Of a stretch of DNA of 64,000 nt, positions 1-9,726 are shown in pieces (within the stretch, counting starts at the first letter, position 1; the number at the start of each line of letters is the position of its first letter). Made by a program: the position numbers and the translations under genes. The stretch spans positions 70,673,649-70,737,648 of the forward strand of contig NC_083569.1 of NCBI RefSeq assembly GCF_027579695.1. Direction: 5' to 3'. The stretch is from Neoarius graeffei (Eukaryota; Chordata; Actinopteri; Siluriformes; Ariidae). Below the pieces are notes generated by a model. It worked only from the letters and a program-made list of their open reading frames with translations. It searched no databases and was not told where the DNA came from.

Positions 1-539
1 AGGACGACAGCCGACAAATCAGAAACACCCATTCAGTCATGTCCCGCCCCAATTAAAGACGGCTGACAAATCAAACACCCATTCAGTCATGTCCCGCCCC
101 AGTTGAACACAGCTGCCACTCGGTGAAAGAAAAAAAAAAAAAAAAAAAAAAAAGTGTAGACACAGGCTTTTTAGCTTACAAATTACTGTTCTGTTTTTTT
201 TTTTTTTAATTATTATTAGAAGGCACATGGAGTTTAGTCCTGCCTTGGCCAGTGCATTCTGAAAGTATGTTTCGGTCTGTAGCCAACAATGCATGTTATT
301 GCAGATCAGATCTCTCCACACAAACTAAAGGAGCAGATGCCGACTTTTTCACGGCTTTTTTCATGGACTGTAACGGCATTTGCTTACGTAGTAATTTTAA
401 TACAGAATTTACTCTGATGAAATTATTCAGACACTCCAACGCCCCCCCCCAAAAAAAATCGGATCTGCACGATCCGTGAAAAAGGCACGCCGTTTGCATC
501 CCTGTTTAAACTCCTAGGTTAACCAACTTTAACCGGCTA
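1..539. other. Left flank, no gene seen
   Basis: I see no coding exon here. Bases about 12-60 and 64-112 are a direct tandem duplication of roughly 48 bp (both contain ACCCATTCAGTCATGTCCCG). An A-run follows at about 131-153 and a T-run near 197-207. Later brms1 exons would be expected to the left of this window. Confidence 0.6.
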
Positions 540-780
540 ATGAGGCTCGGTGGTCGGTCAAGATTGAGTTTTCGCCATGCCTAGTTATGACGTCACGCAC
601 TCAGGCATGGCTGGCTCAGCGGGGCAGCTCGAATGCCAACTTTGTAGTCGATTTTTACTCTCAAAAATATATATTTTTTTATTCCCATTTATGCAGCATA
701 CAAGAGTCAAGGATGGAGATACTATCCACTCAGGAAATTTATTTAAAAATAAAAGGCTCTACGTATCTGCTTTAAGATCC
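540..780. repeat. Dispersed repeat, copy 1
   Basis: This stretch is clearly homologous to 7140-7336. Both contain a CACTCAGG/TACTCAGG...GGCTGGCTCAGC block, then CCCATTTATGCAG, ACTATCCACTCA and ATTTATTTAAAAATAAAA, and end in a CATCTGC/TATCTGC TTTAA block. It is a transposable-element family I cannot name. Its right end lies about 60 bp from the brms1 exon donor. Confidence 0.75.
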
Positions 781-836
781 TCTCCAGTTTCTACACAGAA
801 CACCAGACAGGATAAGAAATGCTTTAATAGGCACAC

Positions 837-1047
837 CTGAACTCTCCTCTTCTTCCTCCTCCTCTTCTTCTTCACTCTCCTCCAGGTCACTCTCTCGCTC
901 CTCTCCACTCTCCTCCATCGTCTCCTCTGCCTCTCCTCCTTCCCGCTCCCTCTCTTCCTCCATCTCTCCATTAGCGTGAGGTGCCTCAGAGTCAGGCTCC
1001 GTCTCCATCTCCTCCTCTGCTTCACGCAGAGCAGGCTGGGCTGGCAT
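837..1047 (-). CDS. brms1: brms1-like first coding exon (5' part of gene)
   Basis: Minus-strand exon encoding about 70 residues, starting at the ATG at 1047-1045. The protein begins MPAQPALREAEEEMETEPDS, continues with a PHANGEMEEE stretch and then a very acidic Glu/Ser tract. BRMS1 orthologues start MPxQP, then EEME, then NGExEEE, then an acidic run ending SSEMDDED. This exon ends in SS plus one base (donor TCAG|GTGTGC at 837|836), so a next exon starting AG ATG would restore SSEM in frame. A TGCAG acceptor lies five bases before the ATG, so the exon probably spans 837-1052. BRMS1 is a nuclear Sin3/HDAC corepressor subunit; its coiled-coil and C-terminal exons must lie left of base 1. Human BRMS1 and PPP1R14B share chromosome 11q13, which supports the pairing. 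The paralogue BRMS1L is a weaker match. Reading on past the donor runs into intron and repeat DNA, so the longer open frame is not used. Confidence 0.65.
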
Positions 1048-1056
1048 CGCCGCTGC
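1048..1056 (-). promoter_or_regulatory. Splice acceptor and Kozak context of brms1 exon
   Basis: Minus strand reads GTGTGTGCAG|CGGCGATGCC. The acceptor would leave a 5-nt untranslated leader in this exon, as expected if exon 1 is non-coding. The polypyrimidine tract is weak. Another AG upstream (TTCACAG, about 1077) is an alternative. Confidence 0.45.
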
Positions 1057-1450
1057 ACACACCCTCAAGTTACTGTGAATTAAAAGAGGAATACACGGTA
1101 TATTAAAAATCAGGGAAAGAAGGCAAAAATACTCATCAACTTCACTGTCAAAATAAAACACGTGGACCCAAAGCAGATACACTTATGACAAGTACAGTGA
1201 GGTAGACGATAAATACAACCAAGCTGAAGTCCCATTACACAGTGCTATTAAATCTGCTTTAAGCTGCTACTCCATGTAGAAAAATCCATATTCTTAACTT
1301 GCATTAAATTTGCATGACAAAGACAACCTTAACATATACAGCATTTCCAGACTATGCTTGTCATACACTTTAAATAGATTCAACATGACGAAACGATCTC
1401 ATTTCTATAGCCGACACTTCATTTGTTTTTGCCTTTCTGTTTTATAATAT
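1057..1450. other. Unique sequence, probable brms1 intron 1 start
   Basis: AT-rich and without recognisable repeats or exons. No convincing promoter directly upstream of the ATG exon. Confidence 0.5.
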
Positions 1451-2674
1451 ACACTACCGTTCAAAAGTTTGGGGTCACCCAGACAATTCTGTGTTTTCCA
1501 TGAAAAGTCACACACTTATTTCCCACCATAAGTTATAAAATGAATAGAAAATATAGTCAAGACATTTTTCTGGCCATTTTGAGCATTTAATCGAGCCCAC
1601 AAATGTGATGCTCCAGAAACTCAATCTGCTCAAAGGAAGGTCAGTTTTATAGCTTCTCTAAAGAGCTCAACTGTTTTCAGCTGTGCTAACATGATTGTAC
1701 AAGGGTTTTCTAATCATCCATTAGCCTTCTGAGGCCAAGTTTACATTAGACCGTATCTGTCTCGTTTTCTTCGCGGATGCACTGTCCGTTTACATTAAAA
1801 CGCCGGGAAACGGGAATCCGCCAGGGTCCACGTATTCAATCTAGATCGTATCTGGTCCGGTGCTGTGTAAACATTGAGAATATGCGGATATGCTGTGCTG
1901 AGCTCTAGCTGGCGTCGTCATTGGACAACGTCACTGTGACATCCACCTTCCTGATTCGCTGGCGTTGGTCATGTGACGTGACTGCTGAAAAACGGCGCGG
2001 ACTTCCACCTTGTATCACCTTTCATTAAAGAGTATAAAAGTATGAAAATACTGCAAATACTGATGCAAATACTGCCCATTGTGTAGTTATGATTGTCTTT
2101 AGGCTTGCCATCCTTCCACTTGCAAGTGGTAAGTGATACGCGCTGGGATCACACACACAGCGGCTCAGTCCCGAATCACTGCTTCTGCACTTCACTCGCG
2201 CGCTCTGTGAGCTGCGCAGGGCCGGAGTGCGCACCCTCCAGAGGGCACTCGCTGTTCAGGGCGGAGTGATTTGGAGCGCAGGATGCCTGCGGAGCCGAGC
2301 GTATCCGTGTATTGGTGTTGCTGTGTGCATGCGAATCGTGTATTGGTGTTGCTGTGTGCATGCTAATCGTTTTAAAAACGTTAATCTGATGATCTGCTGA
2401 TACGGTCTAATGTAAACCCCACCTGAGGCAATGAGCAAACACATTGTACCATTAGAACACTGGAGTGATAGTTGCTGGAAATGGGCCTCTATACACCTAT
2501 GGAGATATTGCACCAAAAACCACACATTTGCAGCTAGAATAGTCATTTAGCACATTAGCAATGTATAGAGTGGATTTCTGATTAGTTTAAAGTGATCTTC
2601 ATTGAAAAGAACAGTGCTTTTCTTTCAAAAATAAGGACATTTCAAAGTGACCCCAAACTTTTGAACGGTAGTGT
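1451..2674. mobile_element. Tc1-type MITE with nested hAT-like MITE
   Basis: The ends are inverted: ACACTACCGTTCAAAAGTTT at the left and AAACTTTTGAACGGTAGTGT at the right, flanked by TA. No transposase remains. The element is interrupted at 1736-2421. Confidence 0.9.
1736..2421. mobile_element. hAT-like MITE inside the Tc1-type MITE
   Basis: Inverted ends TTTACATTAGACCGTATC and GATACGGTCTAATGTAAA. The flanking TCTGAGGC (1728-1735) and CCTGAGGC (2422-2429) form a 7-of-8 bp target duplication, as expected for hAT. GC-rich interior with no supported ORF. Confidence 0.8.
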
Positions 2675-3606
2675 ACCCTCACCAGCTACTTTAATAGGAA
2701 CTTGCTCTTGATTTTAAGATTCCTGTTCTTGGCTGCAGGAGTAATAAAGTAGTAGTTCAATTTATATAGCACCTTTCACAAACCCAAGGACGCTTTACAC
2801 AGGAGTTCCAAAAAAAAAAAAAAAAAGCCACACTAGGAAGAGTAGTGTGAGGTAAAGAGGAAAGTTTTCAAGTTAGCTTTGAAGGAAGAGAGTGGAACAG
2901 TCACGAAGCGATTGTGGTAATAAGTTCCAAAGTTTAGGAGCAACAGCACTGAATGATCTGCCACCCATAGATGCCAGTTTAAAACGTGGGACAGTCAGAA
3001 GTCCACAGACAGAAGATCTGAGGAAACGGGAGGGACCGTACAAATGAATTAGCTCGCAGAGATAGGAAGGGGCGAAACCATGAAGAGCTTTATAGATTAA
3101 AAGCAACATTTTGTATTTAATCCGAGAGATAACTGCCAACCAATGCAGTTGCTGTAAAACAACATTTTTGGAGCGGAACCAAATGTGTTCTTCTGCCGTT
3201 GCATGTGGAGACGCTTTTCTGCTCGCTACGGCTGTAAAGAGTTGCTATACCCTTCCTGACAGCTCAAACCTCGAATCTGCCCATTTTCCTCTGACCTCCC
3301 TTATCAAGAAGACGTTTCCACCCACAGAACTGTCGCTCACTCAACATTTTTTGTTTTTCTGCACCATTCTGTGTAAACTCTAGAGACTGTTGTGTGTGAA
3401 AACCCCAGGAGATCAGCAGTTTCTGAAATACTCAAACCAGTCCATCTGGCTCAAACCAACACCCATGCCACAGTGAAAGTCACACTTTGAGATCACAATT
3501 TTTCCCGTTCTGATGTTTGATGTGAACATTAAGTGAAGCTCTGGATTTATATCTGTACGATTTTATGCATTGTGCTGCTGTCAAGGGATCGGCTGATTAG
3601 ATAACT
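2675..3606. mobile_element. CTCACTGG-family MITE, copy 1
   Basis: Begins ACCCTCACCAGCTACTTTAA and matches the copy at 51827-54842 across blocks such as GAGACTGTTGTGTGTGAAAA and CATGCCACAGTGAAAGTCAC. A LINE fragment interrupts it near 2743-3172. The right terminus is lost after GGCTGATTAGATAAC. Confidence 0.8.
2743..3172 (-). mobile_element. LINE reverse-transcriptase 3' fragment
   Basis: Minus translation contains KMLLLIYKALHGFAPSYL, then LRSSVCGLLTVPRF and APKLWNLLPQSLRD. This is the hallmark C-terminal segment of CR1/L2/Rex-type non-LTR ORF2 proteins. It sits inside the MITE after GGCTGCAGGAGT; the other MITE copy continues uninterrupted from that point. Confidence 0.85.
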
Positions 3607-3790
3607 TATTTACTGCAATTACTGTTGCAGCGATTTCCAGAACTCTTGACATGAGCAAGGTTGAAATCAAAAGTGCTCTATAAATAAAACAAATAAATAA
3701 AAAAGGCCAGAGCCTCTCACTAGTTCATGGCAAGGCAAAATAATTCTGGTTCTATATTGGTGGTGATCCAATTCCCACTGTTAAAGAGGA
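3607..3790. repeat. Possible retroposon tail
   Basis: Contains TGCTCTATAAATAAAACAAATAAATAAA, shortened here to the motif CTATAAATAAAACAAATA, resembling a plus-strand LINE/SINE 3' tail. Otherwise uninformative. Confidence 0.35.
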
Positions 3791-4210
3791 ACCGGTAAAG
3801 AGCTTGGGATGTTGGTATACTCTTCCACTGACAGATCGCCATCAAGGAGTTGAAGTCGAGGAGTCGACTAGGGATAGTCTCAGAGTAATTGATCAGACCC
3901 CTTTTCCAGGAAGGCTGAAGATTTGGTGTTCCCAATTTGGCCTTGTTTCACGTATCCTATGGCCCTTACTTACTTATCCTCTTCTTCCCTGGTGGGAAGT
4001 AAGGCCCCGACCCAACGACGGCATTATTGGCGATCCTTCGCTACTTTTTGAGCTTCGCCCCATCTAAGGCCTCTCTTCAAGCTCGGTCTGGACTGTTCTT
4101 CCCTGGGTTGTTTTGGGTCGTCCAGGACGGGTCCACTGTAGCGATGTCTTTGGTATGCGCCCCTGCTCCATTCTTAAAACGTGTCCCAACCATTTCAGGC
4201 GACGGCGCTT
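3791..4210 (-). mobile_element. LINE (RTE-like) ORF2 C-terminal fragment
   Basis: The minus strand near 4210-4020 reads KRRRLKWLGHVLRMEQGRIP, then GRPKTTQGRTVQTELEE, a one-base frame slip, then LRWGEAQKVAKDRQ. This GHVLRM...GRPKTTW...W.EA...A.DR pattern is the conserved C-terminus of many RTE/craniate non-LTR elements. It is decayed, with a frameshift and a stop. Confidence 0.75.
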
Positions 4211-5290
4211 AATTTCCAGTATGATGTAGTAGCAGCCCGTGCCTTTTTTGTGATTGTTGCGGGCTAAAATGTCTGTTGTGGGGGGGTTTCCAAAAAATTG
4301 CGATGAAAGTTGCGGTGTTTTTTAGGTTTTTGTTGCAATTACATTGTGGGAGGAAGTGAAAGTTGCGAGAAATTGTTGCAATTTTCTCTTTTTGTGATTA
4401 AAATTGAGTGATGTTTATTATTACTGAAAAACTATTGATCAAAAAAAACAGACACTGAGAAATGGTCCTATAAACAACTTTACCAATATAAAAGATTACC
4501 AGGACTACAAAAATGCAGAAAAATAGGCTTTACTTATCCAAATGCACCTGTTGGTTCAAAAGTTAAAATACATAGAACCTCACAGCACAACATGAAGTTA
4601 CCTTAAAATATAATATAAATGCCTCAGCTTTCATGTAAGAAAAAAAAAAAAAACTATTAATACTAGTACTGTGTGCAGGCAGTCTCTCCTGAAGACTAAA
4701 TTAAACAATAATTATAAACTAATAAAATAAATGGCTCAGGCTTCATAGAAGAAAAAAAACAATTTGAACAGAATCTCACAGTATGATGCTGAAGCTGCCT
4801 AAACAATGGAAAATAAAATACCATTTTGGCAAAAATGTTGGCATCCATTAATTTCTTGTATTAAGTAAAAAAAAAAATAAAGTGCACACAGTCCTTCACT
4901 GTAAACATAACACACTTTCAGTAACAGAATTTAAGCCTACATAAACACTGACTCGCACATGCAGCGTTGCCAGATACTGCTGACGTTTTCTAGTCCAAAA
5001 TATGTTCAAAACCCGCCAAAATGCACTTAAAACTGCCCAATCTGGTAACACTGCGCACATGCTGCTTCTCTTGAACATATACACGGAAGTAAGGCGGAAG
5101 GTAGTTTGTCGACGTCACCTCAAGACGACGCCAACGATTGGTCAAATTTGCGGGAAAGTTGTGGTGATTGGATATAATTGCAACACCGCCCTGAATTCAC
5201 GGGGATTGGATGAATTTGCGTTGAAATCGCAACATCGCGAAATCCTGGAGGGTCTGATTTTTGAAAATTAGGGACTGTCTTTTTAAGGGG
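4211..5290. repeat. Unclassified AT-rich repeat-like region
   Basis: The left part is built of TTGC/GTTGCAATT motifs and the right part repeats them (GGATTGGATGAATTTGCG, ATCGCAACATCGCG). It looks like a decayed non-autonomous DNA element, but I cannot define termini. It holds the 90-bp TTGCCAGAT module at 4963-5053. Confidence 0.4.
4963..5053. repeat. 90-bp TTGCCAGAT module, copy 1
   Basis: Reads GCGTTGCCAGATACTGCTGA...CAATCTGGTAACACTGCGC, with weak inverted ends (GTTGCCAGAT / ATCTGGTAAC). Homologous modules lie at 57985-58075 and 63437-63527 inside a different element. Confidence 0.7.
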
Positions 5291-6124
5291 AGCTGTTGCC
5301 TTTGAAACGCTCTTTTTTTTATTCTTTCCAAGCAGCCTGTCCTGCCCTAACTGCATCCTGCCGCTTCTCAGATGAATGCAGGAAACAATAAAATGTTGAA
5401 AAACTGCTCGTACTCGTTTGAAGGAGTCTTGTGAATAGCGGTATTTCTGCAATTCGCAAATTTGTAAATGCGGTCCAAATCTGGGTCAGCCATCGTTGTT
5501 GTATTGAAGAAAGCGTGTAGAGCTAGCTGGCAACACCGATGTGGCGTGACATTTTTAACACGGCAGCCGTCAATTCGTACATTGACGGATCATCATTTTC
5601 TCATTTTTAAAAAAAAGTGTACGCCTGGTCATTAACCCCCTCCCCACCGCGTACGGTTTGTACGCTCGTGATAATGATGAAAATTATGGATGACCCCTTA
5701 CGTATTGTATATTTACTTAATATACTGTAATCATATGCTTATTAGGAGGAGCAATAAATCAGATTTGACCCATTTTCCAATACAGTACACTGATGTTTTT
5801 TTGCGCAGGCAACATGTTATGTTGACTGATATAACAGATCTTTGCATGAGAACTTAAAACATACACAGAACCATGGCCTCACTTTGTTTATAAATGCCTT
5901 GAGACCTCAAGAATGGCACAGGAACAGTTTTAAGCGTTAACAATGAATCTAATAGAGTAATTTTTATGATTAAAGTGATTCATATAGGTAGCGGTCTGAG
6001 TGAATGACCTTGATGTCCATAACGTCACAGCAAGAAGTCTATCGGTCTCATCGCCATTTCCGCCATACTAAAACACAGAGCGGACTGCAATTCTGACCCT
6101 CCATTTTGAGCCAATTTAATCGCC
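5291..6124. other. No gene seen
   Basis: Unique or unrecognised sequence. The run upstream of the THAP relic may be the 5' part of the same transposon, but I could not find its terminus. Confidence 0.4.
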
Positions 6125-6470
6125 ATGCCACGTAGATGTGTTGCTGGCCGGTGCAGCAACATGACAGAAGGTGGATTTACGTTGCATTCACGGCCCAAGA
6201 AATGTTCAAACTGCAAAGATTTGGACGCATTTTGTGAGTTCTTCACGGGCACATTGGGTGCCTATGAAGTGGTCTCTCCTCTGCTCTGCACATTTTACTG
6301 AAGACTCGTACGAATCCTCTGATCTGTTGAGGAGTGTTGGCTATAAGCCCATACTGAAAGAGAGTGCAGTCCCAACAATTAAAGGAAAACTACAAGAAAA
6401 GGAAAGCAAGTTCAGTTGCACCAGTTTTCCCAGCGTGAGCCGAGGGTTGTTGCTAAAACCCGGGACGTGA
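6125..6470 (+). pseudogene. THAP zinc-finger N-terminus, frameshifted relic
   Basis: From the ATG at 6125 the frame reads MPRRCVAGRCSN, the usual THAP start with its first two zinc cysteines. After about residue 26 the THAP continuation is found in another frame: KIWTHFVSSSRAHW, then LLCSAHFTEDSYESS with the C-x2-H pair, then GYKPILKESAVPTI with the closing AVPTI box. All C2CH positions are visible but split by a frameshift near 6203. THAP domains are DNA-binding modules found in host regulators and in P-element- and Kolobok-type transposases. With no further host-type exons nearby, a transposon relic is most likely. Confidence 0.8.
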
Positions 6471-7139
6471 CATCGCTAGGGCAGTGACCTCCCCGCAGTT
6501 GTTGCTAAAACCGGTGACACCCCGTCCCAGGTTTTAGTAATTGCCTGAGCCGAGCAGTAATAGCGGAGTACTCAGTATGGAGAAAACGGAGAATGAGTGG
6601 AGCAGATGTCTGATTTCTCTGCTGGATATGCTTGCCTCAGCAGCAATATCTCACCCTTACATGGAAAAAGTGAATGCACGGAGAACTGAATGAACAACTG
6701 AAAGTCGGATTGTTTCAAAACAAATTGGCCATAAGATCGGCCTTCAAGAAGCGAGAACGCACAGACGGGTAAGCTCCGACTCTCATTTGGATACAAAACA
6801 AAAACGACACGCGTTGTTTAATACCTGCATTTAGATTAATACATGTAACTTGTATTGTGTGTTTAAGTTACCGGTATAAGATTCTTTAATTTGCTTCAGA
6901 ATGTGATTGTCTCAGTTCATCTGATTCTTTAATTAGCCTTTTATGTTTTATCAGTGAAAATGCATGCATGTACATGTCTGTTGCACAAGTTATAACACCT
7001 ATCCTGTTTCAAGGAGAGTCAACCCACAATCAATGAAGTCAAATCAGTCTTAGTTGAGCAAGTCGGTAACGGGATTTCTTTCACCATAAATTTTTATTTA
7101 TACGACTTTGGTCAATAGCTGTCAAAGGCCTCGGCCTTA
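6471..7139. other. Unclassified repeat-like region
   Basis: GTTGTTGCTAAAAC occurs twice (about 6446 and 6499), followed by AT-rich sequence. No exon is supported. Confidence 0.4.
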
Positions 7140-7336
7140 AAACCGGTTACCGCTGTGACATCACGTACTCAGGGCTGGCTGGCTCAGCAGGGCAGCGCAA
7201 ATGCCAATTTTGCGGTTGATTTTAACTCAAAAAAAAAAAAAATCATTCCCATTTATGCAGTATACAAGAGCCAAGGATGGAGATACTATCCACTCAAATT
7301 TATTTAAAAATAAAAAGTGCTGCGCATCTGCTTTAA
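7140..7336. repeat. Dispersed repeat, copy 2
   Basis: Homologue of 540-780, in the same orientation, including CCCATTTATGCAG and GGATGGAGATACTATCCACT. It ends at the TTTAA that also serves as the left TTAA of the next MITE. Confidence 0.75.
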
Positions 7337-7401
7337 AGGCGCAGTGTGTAGAATTTAGGGGGCGCAGTGTGCAGAAAGGGAATATAGCATTCATAAGTAT
7401 G

Positions 7402-7511
7402 TGTGGCAGCAGGGGCGTGGTCAAGCGTCGGTCTGTGAATGGAGTCAGGGAAGGCAAGTGGCAGAATCACTGCACCTGATGCAAGTTAACCTGTGTCTTC
7501 CCCAGTGACCG
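7402..7511 (+). repeat. Truncated 5' LTR
   Basis: About 110 bp matching the start of the 3' LTR (GGGGCGTGGTCAAGCGTC, GCAGAATCACTGCACCTGAT). The match stops at CAGTGACC, where sequence jumps into gag. LTR end, primer-binding site and gag start are therefore deleted. Confidence 0.85.
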
Positions 7512-8244
7512 CACGACGGCCCCGAGACCTTCCTCGCGCTCTTTGAGCAGGCAGCAGAGGCCTGGGGCTGGCCGGTGGAACAGCGTGCGGCACGCCTCCT
7601 CCCCCTGCTAACGGGCGAGGCGCAGCTGGCTGCACTACAGCTCTCCACCGACAGCCGGCTGGTCTACGCCGACCTCTGCCGGGCCGTCCTCCAGCGTGTG
7701 GGGGTGCACCCCGGAACAACGGCAGTGCTTCCACGCCTGGAGGAGGCTGGCTGGCCGTTCGCATTTGGCCAGCAACTCTGGGATGCCTGCCGGCGGTGGC
7801 TGAGGACCAACAACTGCGACGCCGAGGGAATCGTCGATCTGGTGGCGCTGGAACAATTTCATCACCCGACTTCCCGAAGGAATAGCGGAGTGGGTCCAGT
7901 GCCATTGCCCGGCTTCGCTGGATCAGGCCATCGAGCTGGCGGAGGACCATTTGGCAGCTGTTCCAACGGCAGGACAGCATATCTCCTCTTCTCCCCTTTC
8001 TCTCCCCCCCCCCCACCCCTTCTGTTCCTCGTCCTCGCCCCGTTCCCCCACTGCGGAGGCGGGGGCCGGCTCCACCCCAGCCGGCCCGCCACACCCGCAG
8101 TGCCCTACCGTTTCCCACTTCCGTGTCTATCTCTCCTCTCCCCCAGGTGAGTGAGCTCCGGAACACCAGTACAGCCAGAGAGAGCCTGGGCCGGTTTGCT
8201 GGTGCTGCGGGGAGCCGGGGCACCTCCAGCATCAGTGCTCGGCC
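7512..8244 (+). pseudogene. gypsy gag remnant
   Basis: Encodes ETFLALFEQAAEAWGWP, then ARLLPLLTGEAQLAALQLS and, after a frame slip, LPEGIAEWVQCHCPASLDQA. This is the alpha-helical capsid core of Gmr1/gypsy-type Gag. A C-rich run at about 8006-8017 breaks the frame again, and the zinc-knuckle region is not intact. Confidence 0.75.
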
Positions 8245-8571
8245 ATGGAGGTGGGCGTGGTGGTCCGGATCCCCGACGTGCCAGGGACCGCCCTCGATCA
8301 GGCCGGAGCATATCGCATACCGGTGAGTATCCAAGGGGATACGTATCAGGCCTCAATCCACCAAAGCGTGTTGCAAAACGAGGCACTGGGGAGAGCACGA
8401 TTGCTGAAGATGTATGTGCACGAGGATGTTCACAACTACCCTTTAGTGTCGGTCCACATTCTATTTCGAGGGGAGAAATTTAGAGCAAAGATGGCGGTTA
8501 ATCCTCACCTTACCCACTCGATAATTTTGGGGACTGATTGGCCGGGATTTCGGGAATTTATGACTAATTTA
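8245..8571 (+). pseudogene. gypsy protease remnant
   Basis: Open frame from 8245 reads VVVRIPDVPG, YRIPVSIQGDTYQASIHQS, VSVHILFRGEKF and LTHSIILGTDWPGF. The last block is the conserved ILG box of retropepsins. The expected catalytic D-S/T-G triad is not visible between GDTYQA and SIHQS, so the active site seems deleted. The frame is then cut by the Harbinger element and resumes after 9254. Confidence 0.75.
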
Positions 8572-9251
8572 TGGCCCTTTTCCACTACCCTTTTTCAGCT
8601 CACTTCAGCTCGCTTCAGCCCGACACGGCTCGCGTTTCGACTACCAAAGAACAGCACGACTCAGCTCCCTTCAGCCCCGCTTAGCCCCTAAAACTCGCAC
8701 GGTTTTGGAGTAGGGCTGAAGCGAGCCAAACCGAGCAGAGTGAGGCTAGGGGCGTGAGCAGACACTCCCCTGTGCACTGATTGGTGAGGAGGAGTGTCTT
8801 CACATGCCCACACATGCCCCACGAGCACGCTGGGATCTGTAAACACCGTAAACCCGGAAGAAGAATTACGAATTACGAGAATTTCTGAAGCCTTGTGCGC
8901 CTCGCCTCATCTATACGCTCTTGCCAGTATCTGTTGGCGTTGTCGGTGACAACAAGCCACAGCACCAAGACCAGCAACACTAACGACTCCATGTCCTCCA
9001 TGTTTATTGTTTACTATCAGAGTTGTGAGACTACCGCTTAAAAGCTCACTGATGTCACTGTTTGCGCCACCTAACGACATCACCTGACGTCCACCCACTT
9101 TCGCTAACTCCACCCAATGTGTCCACCCACTTCCAGCCAGCACGGTTCAGCGCGGTTGTAGTCGAAATGCAACTCCAACCGCCCCGCTCAGCTCGACTCA
9201 GCCCAACTCAGCACCGCACGGCTCAGCCGCGTTTGTAGTGGAAAAGCGGCA
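8572..9251 (-). mobile_element. PIF/Harbinger-type element, copy 1
   Basis: Ends TGGCCCTTTTCCACTACC and GTAGTGGAAAAGCGGCA, inverted to each other, and flanked by TTA on both sides (8569-8571, 9252-9254), the 3-bp TWA duplication of Harbinger. It splits the protease reading frame exactly (...MTNL | VKSGAC...). Two more copies lie at 16846-18096 and 28146-28796. Confidence 0.85.
8873..9001 (-). CDS. Small leader ORF of Harbinger element, copy 1
   Basis: 42 codons: MEDMESLVLLVLVLWLVVTD, then NANRYWQERIDEARRTRL and QKFS, stop. An N-terminal hydrophobic stretch (residues 6-18) is followed by a charged RYWQERIDEARR helix. The same frame is kept in copy 2 at identical length and, extended, in copy 3. 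It is probably the retained first exon of a Harbinger transposase-related gene, but I cannot prove translation. Confidence 0.5.
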   Translation of the reverse strand: MEDMESLVLLVLVLWLVVTDNANRYWQERIDEARRTRLQKFS

Positions 9252-9726
9252 TTAGTGAAGAGTGGGGCCTGCCATAGTTCAGCAGGGGGAGGTCCCAGTG
9301 TGGCATTGGCGGGAGTAGCTGTCACAGAGCCGTCTACATCACCGCATCAGAGTGAGGAGCAGCAGGCTCCTCCTCCCCCTCTCGGGGAATCCCTCACGGA
9401 TTTCCCATTAGAGCAGTCACGAGACGAGACTCTGCGGCATGCGTTTGACCAAGTAAGAGTAATCGATGGTCAAAACGCTCCAGCCAAACGCCACCCCGTA
9501 CTTCCCCTATTTTTCCATTATTAAGGATAGATTATACCAAGTGACACAGGACACTCAGACTAAGGAGCCGATTACACAGCTTTTGATCCCAAAGAGCCGC
9601 CGGGAATTTATATTCCAGGCGGCTCACTGTAATCCCATGGCTGGACATTTGGGGCAGGATAAGACACTAGCCCGAATAATGGCCCGGTTCTATTGGCCAG
9701 GGATTCACGGCGATGTCCGTAGGTGG

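Noticed and set aside
759-1058. Arginine-rich alternate frame over the acidic exon
   Set aside because: It is the frame shadow of Glu/Ser codons (GAG/AGG); no family match.
1053-1182. Open frame extending the brms1 exon upstream (MYLLWVHVFYF...)
   Set aside because: Lacks the acidic composition, matches no family and is separated from the MPAQP start by a plausible splice acceptor; treated as intron.
7575-8398. Long GC-rich minus-strand ORFs over gag
   Set aside because: The plus strand holds a recognisable Gag; the antisense frames are proline/arginine-rich shadows.
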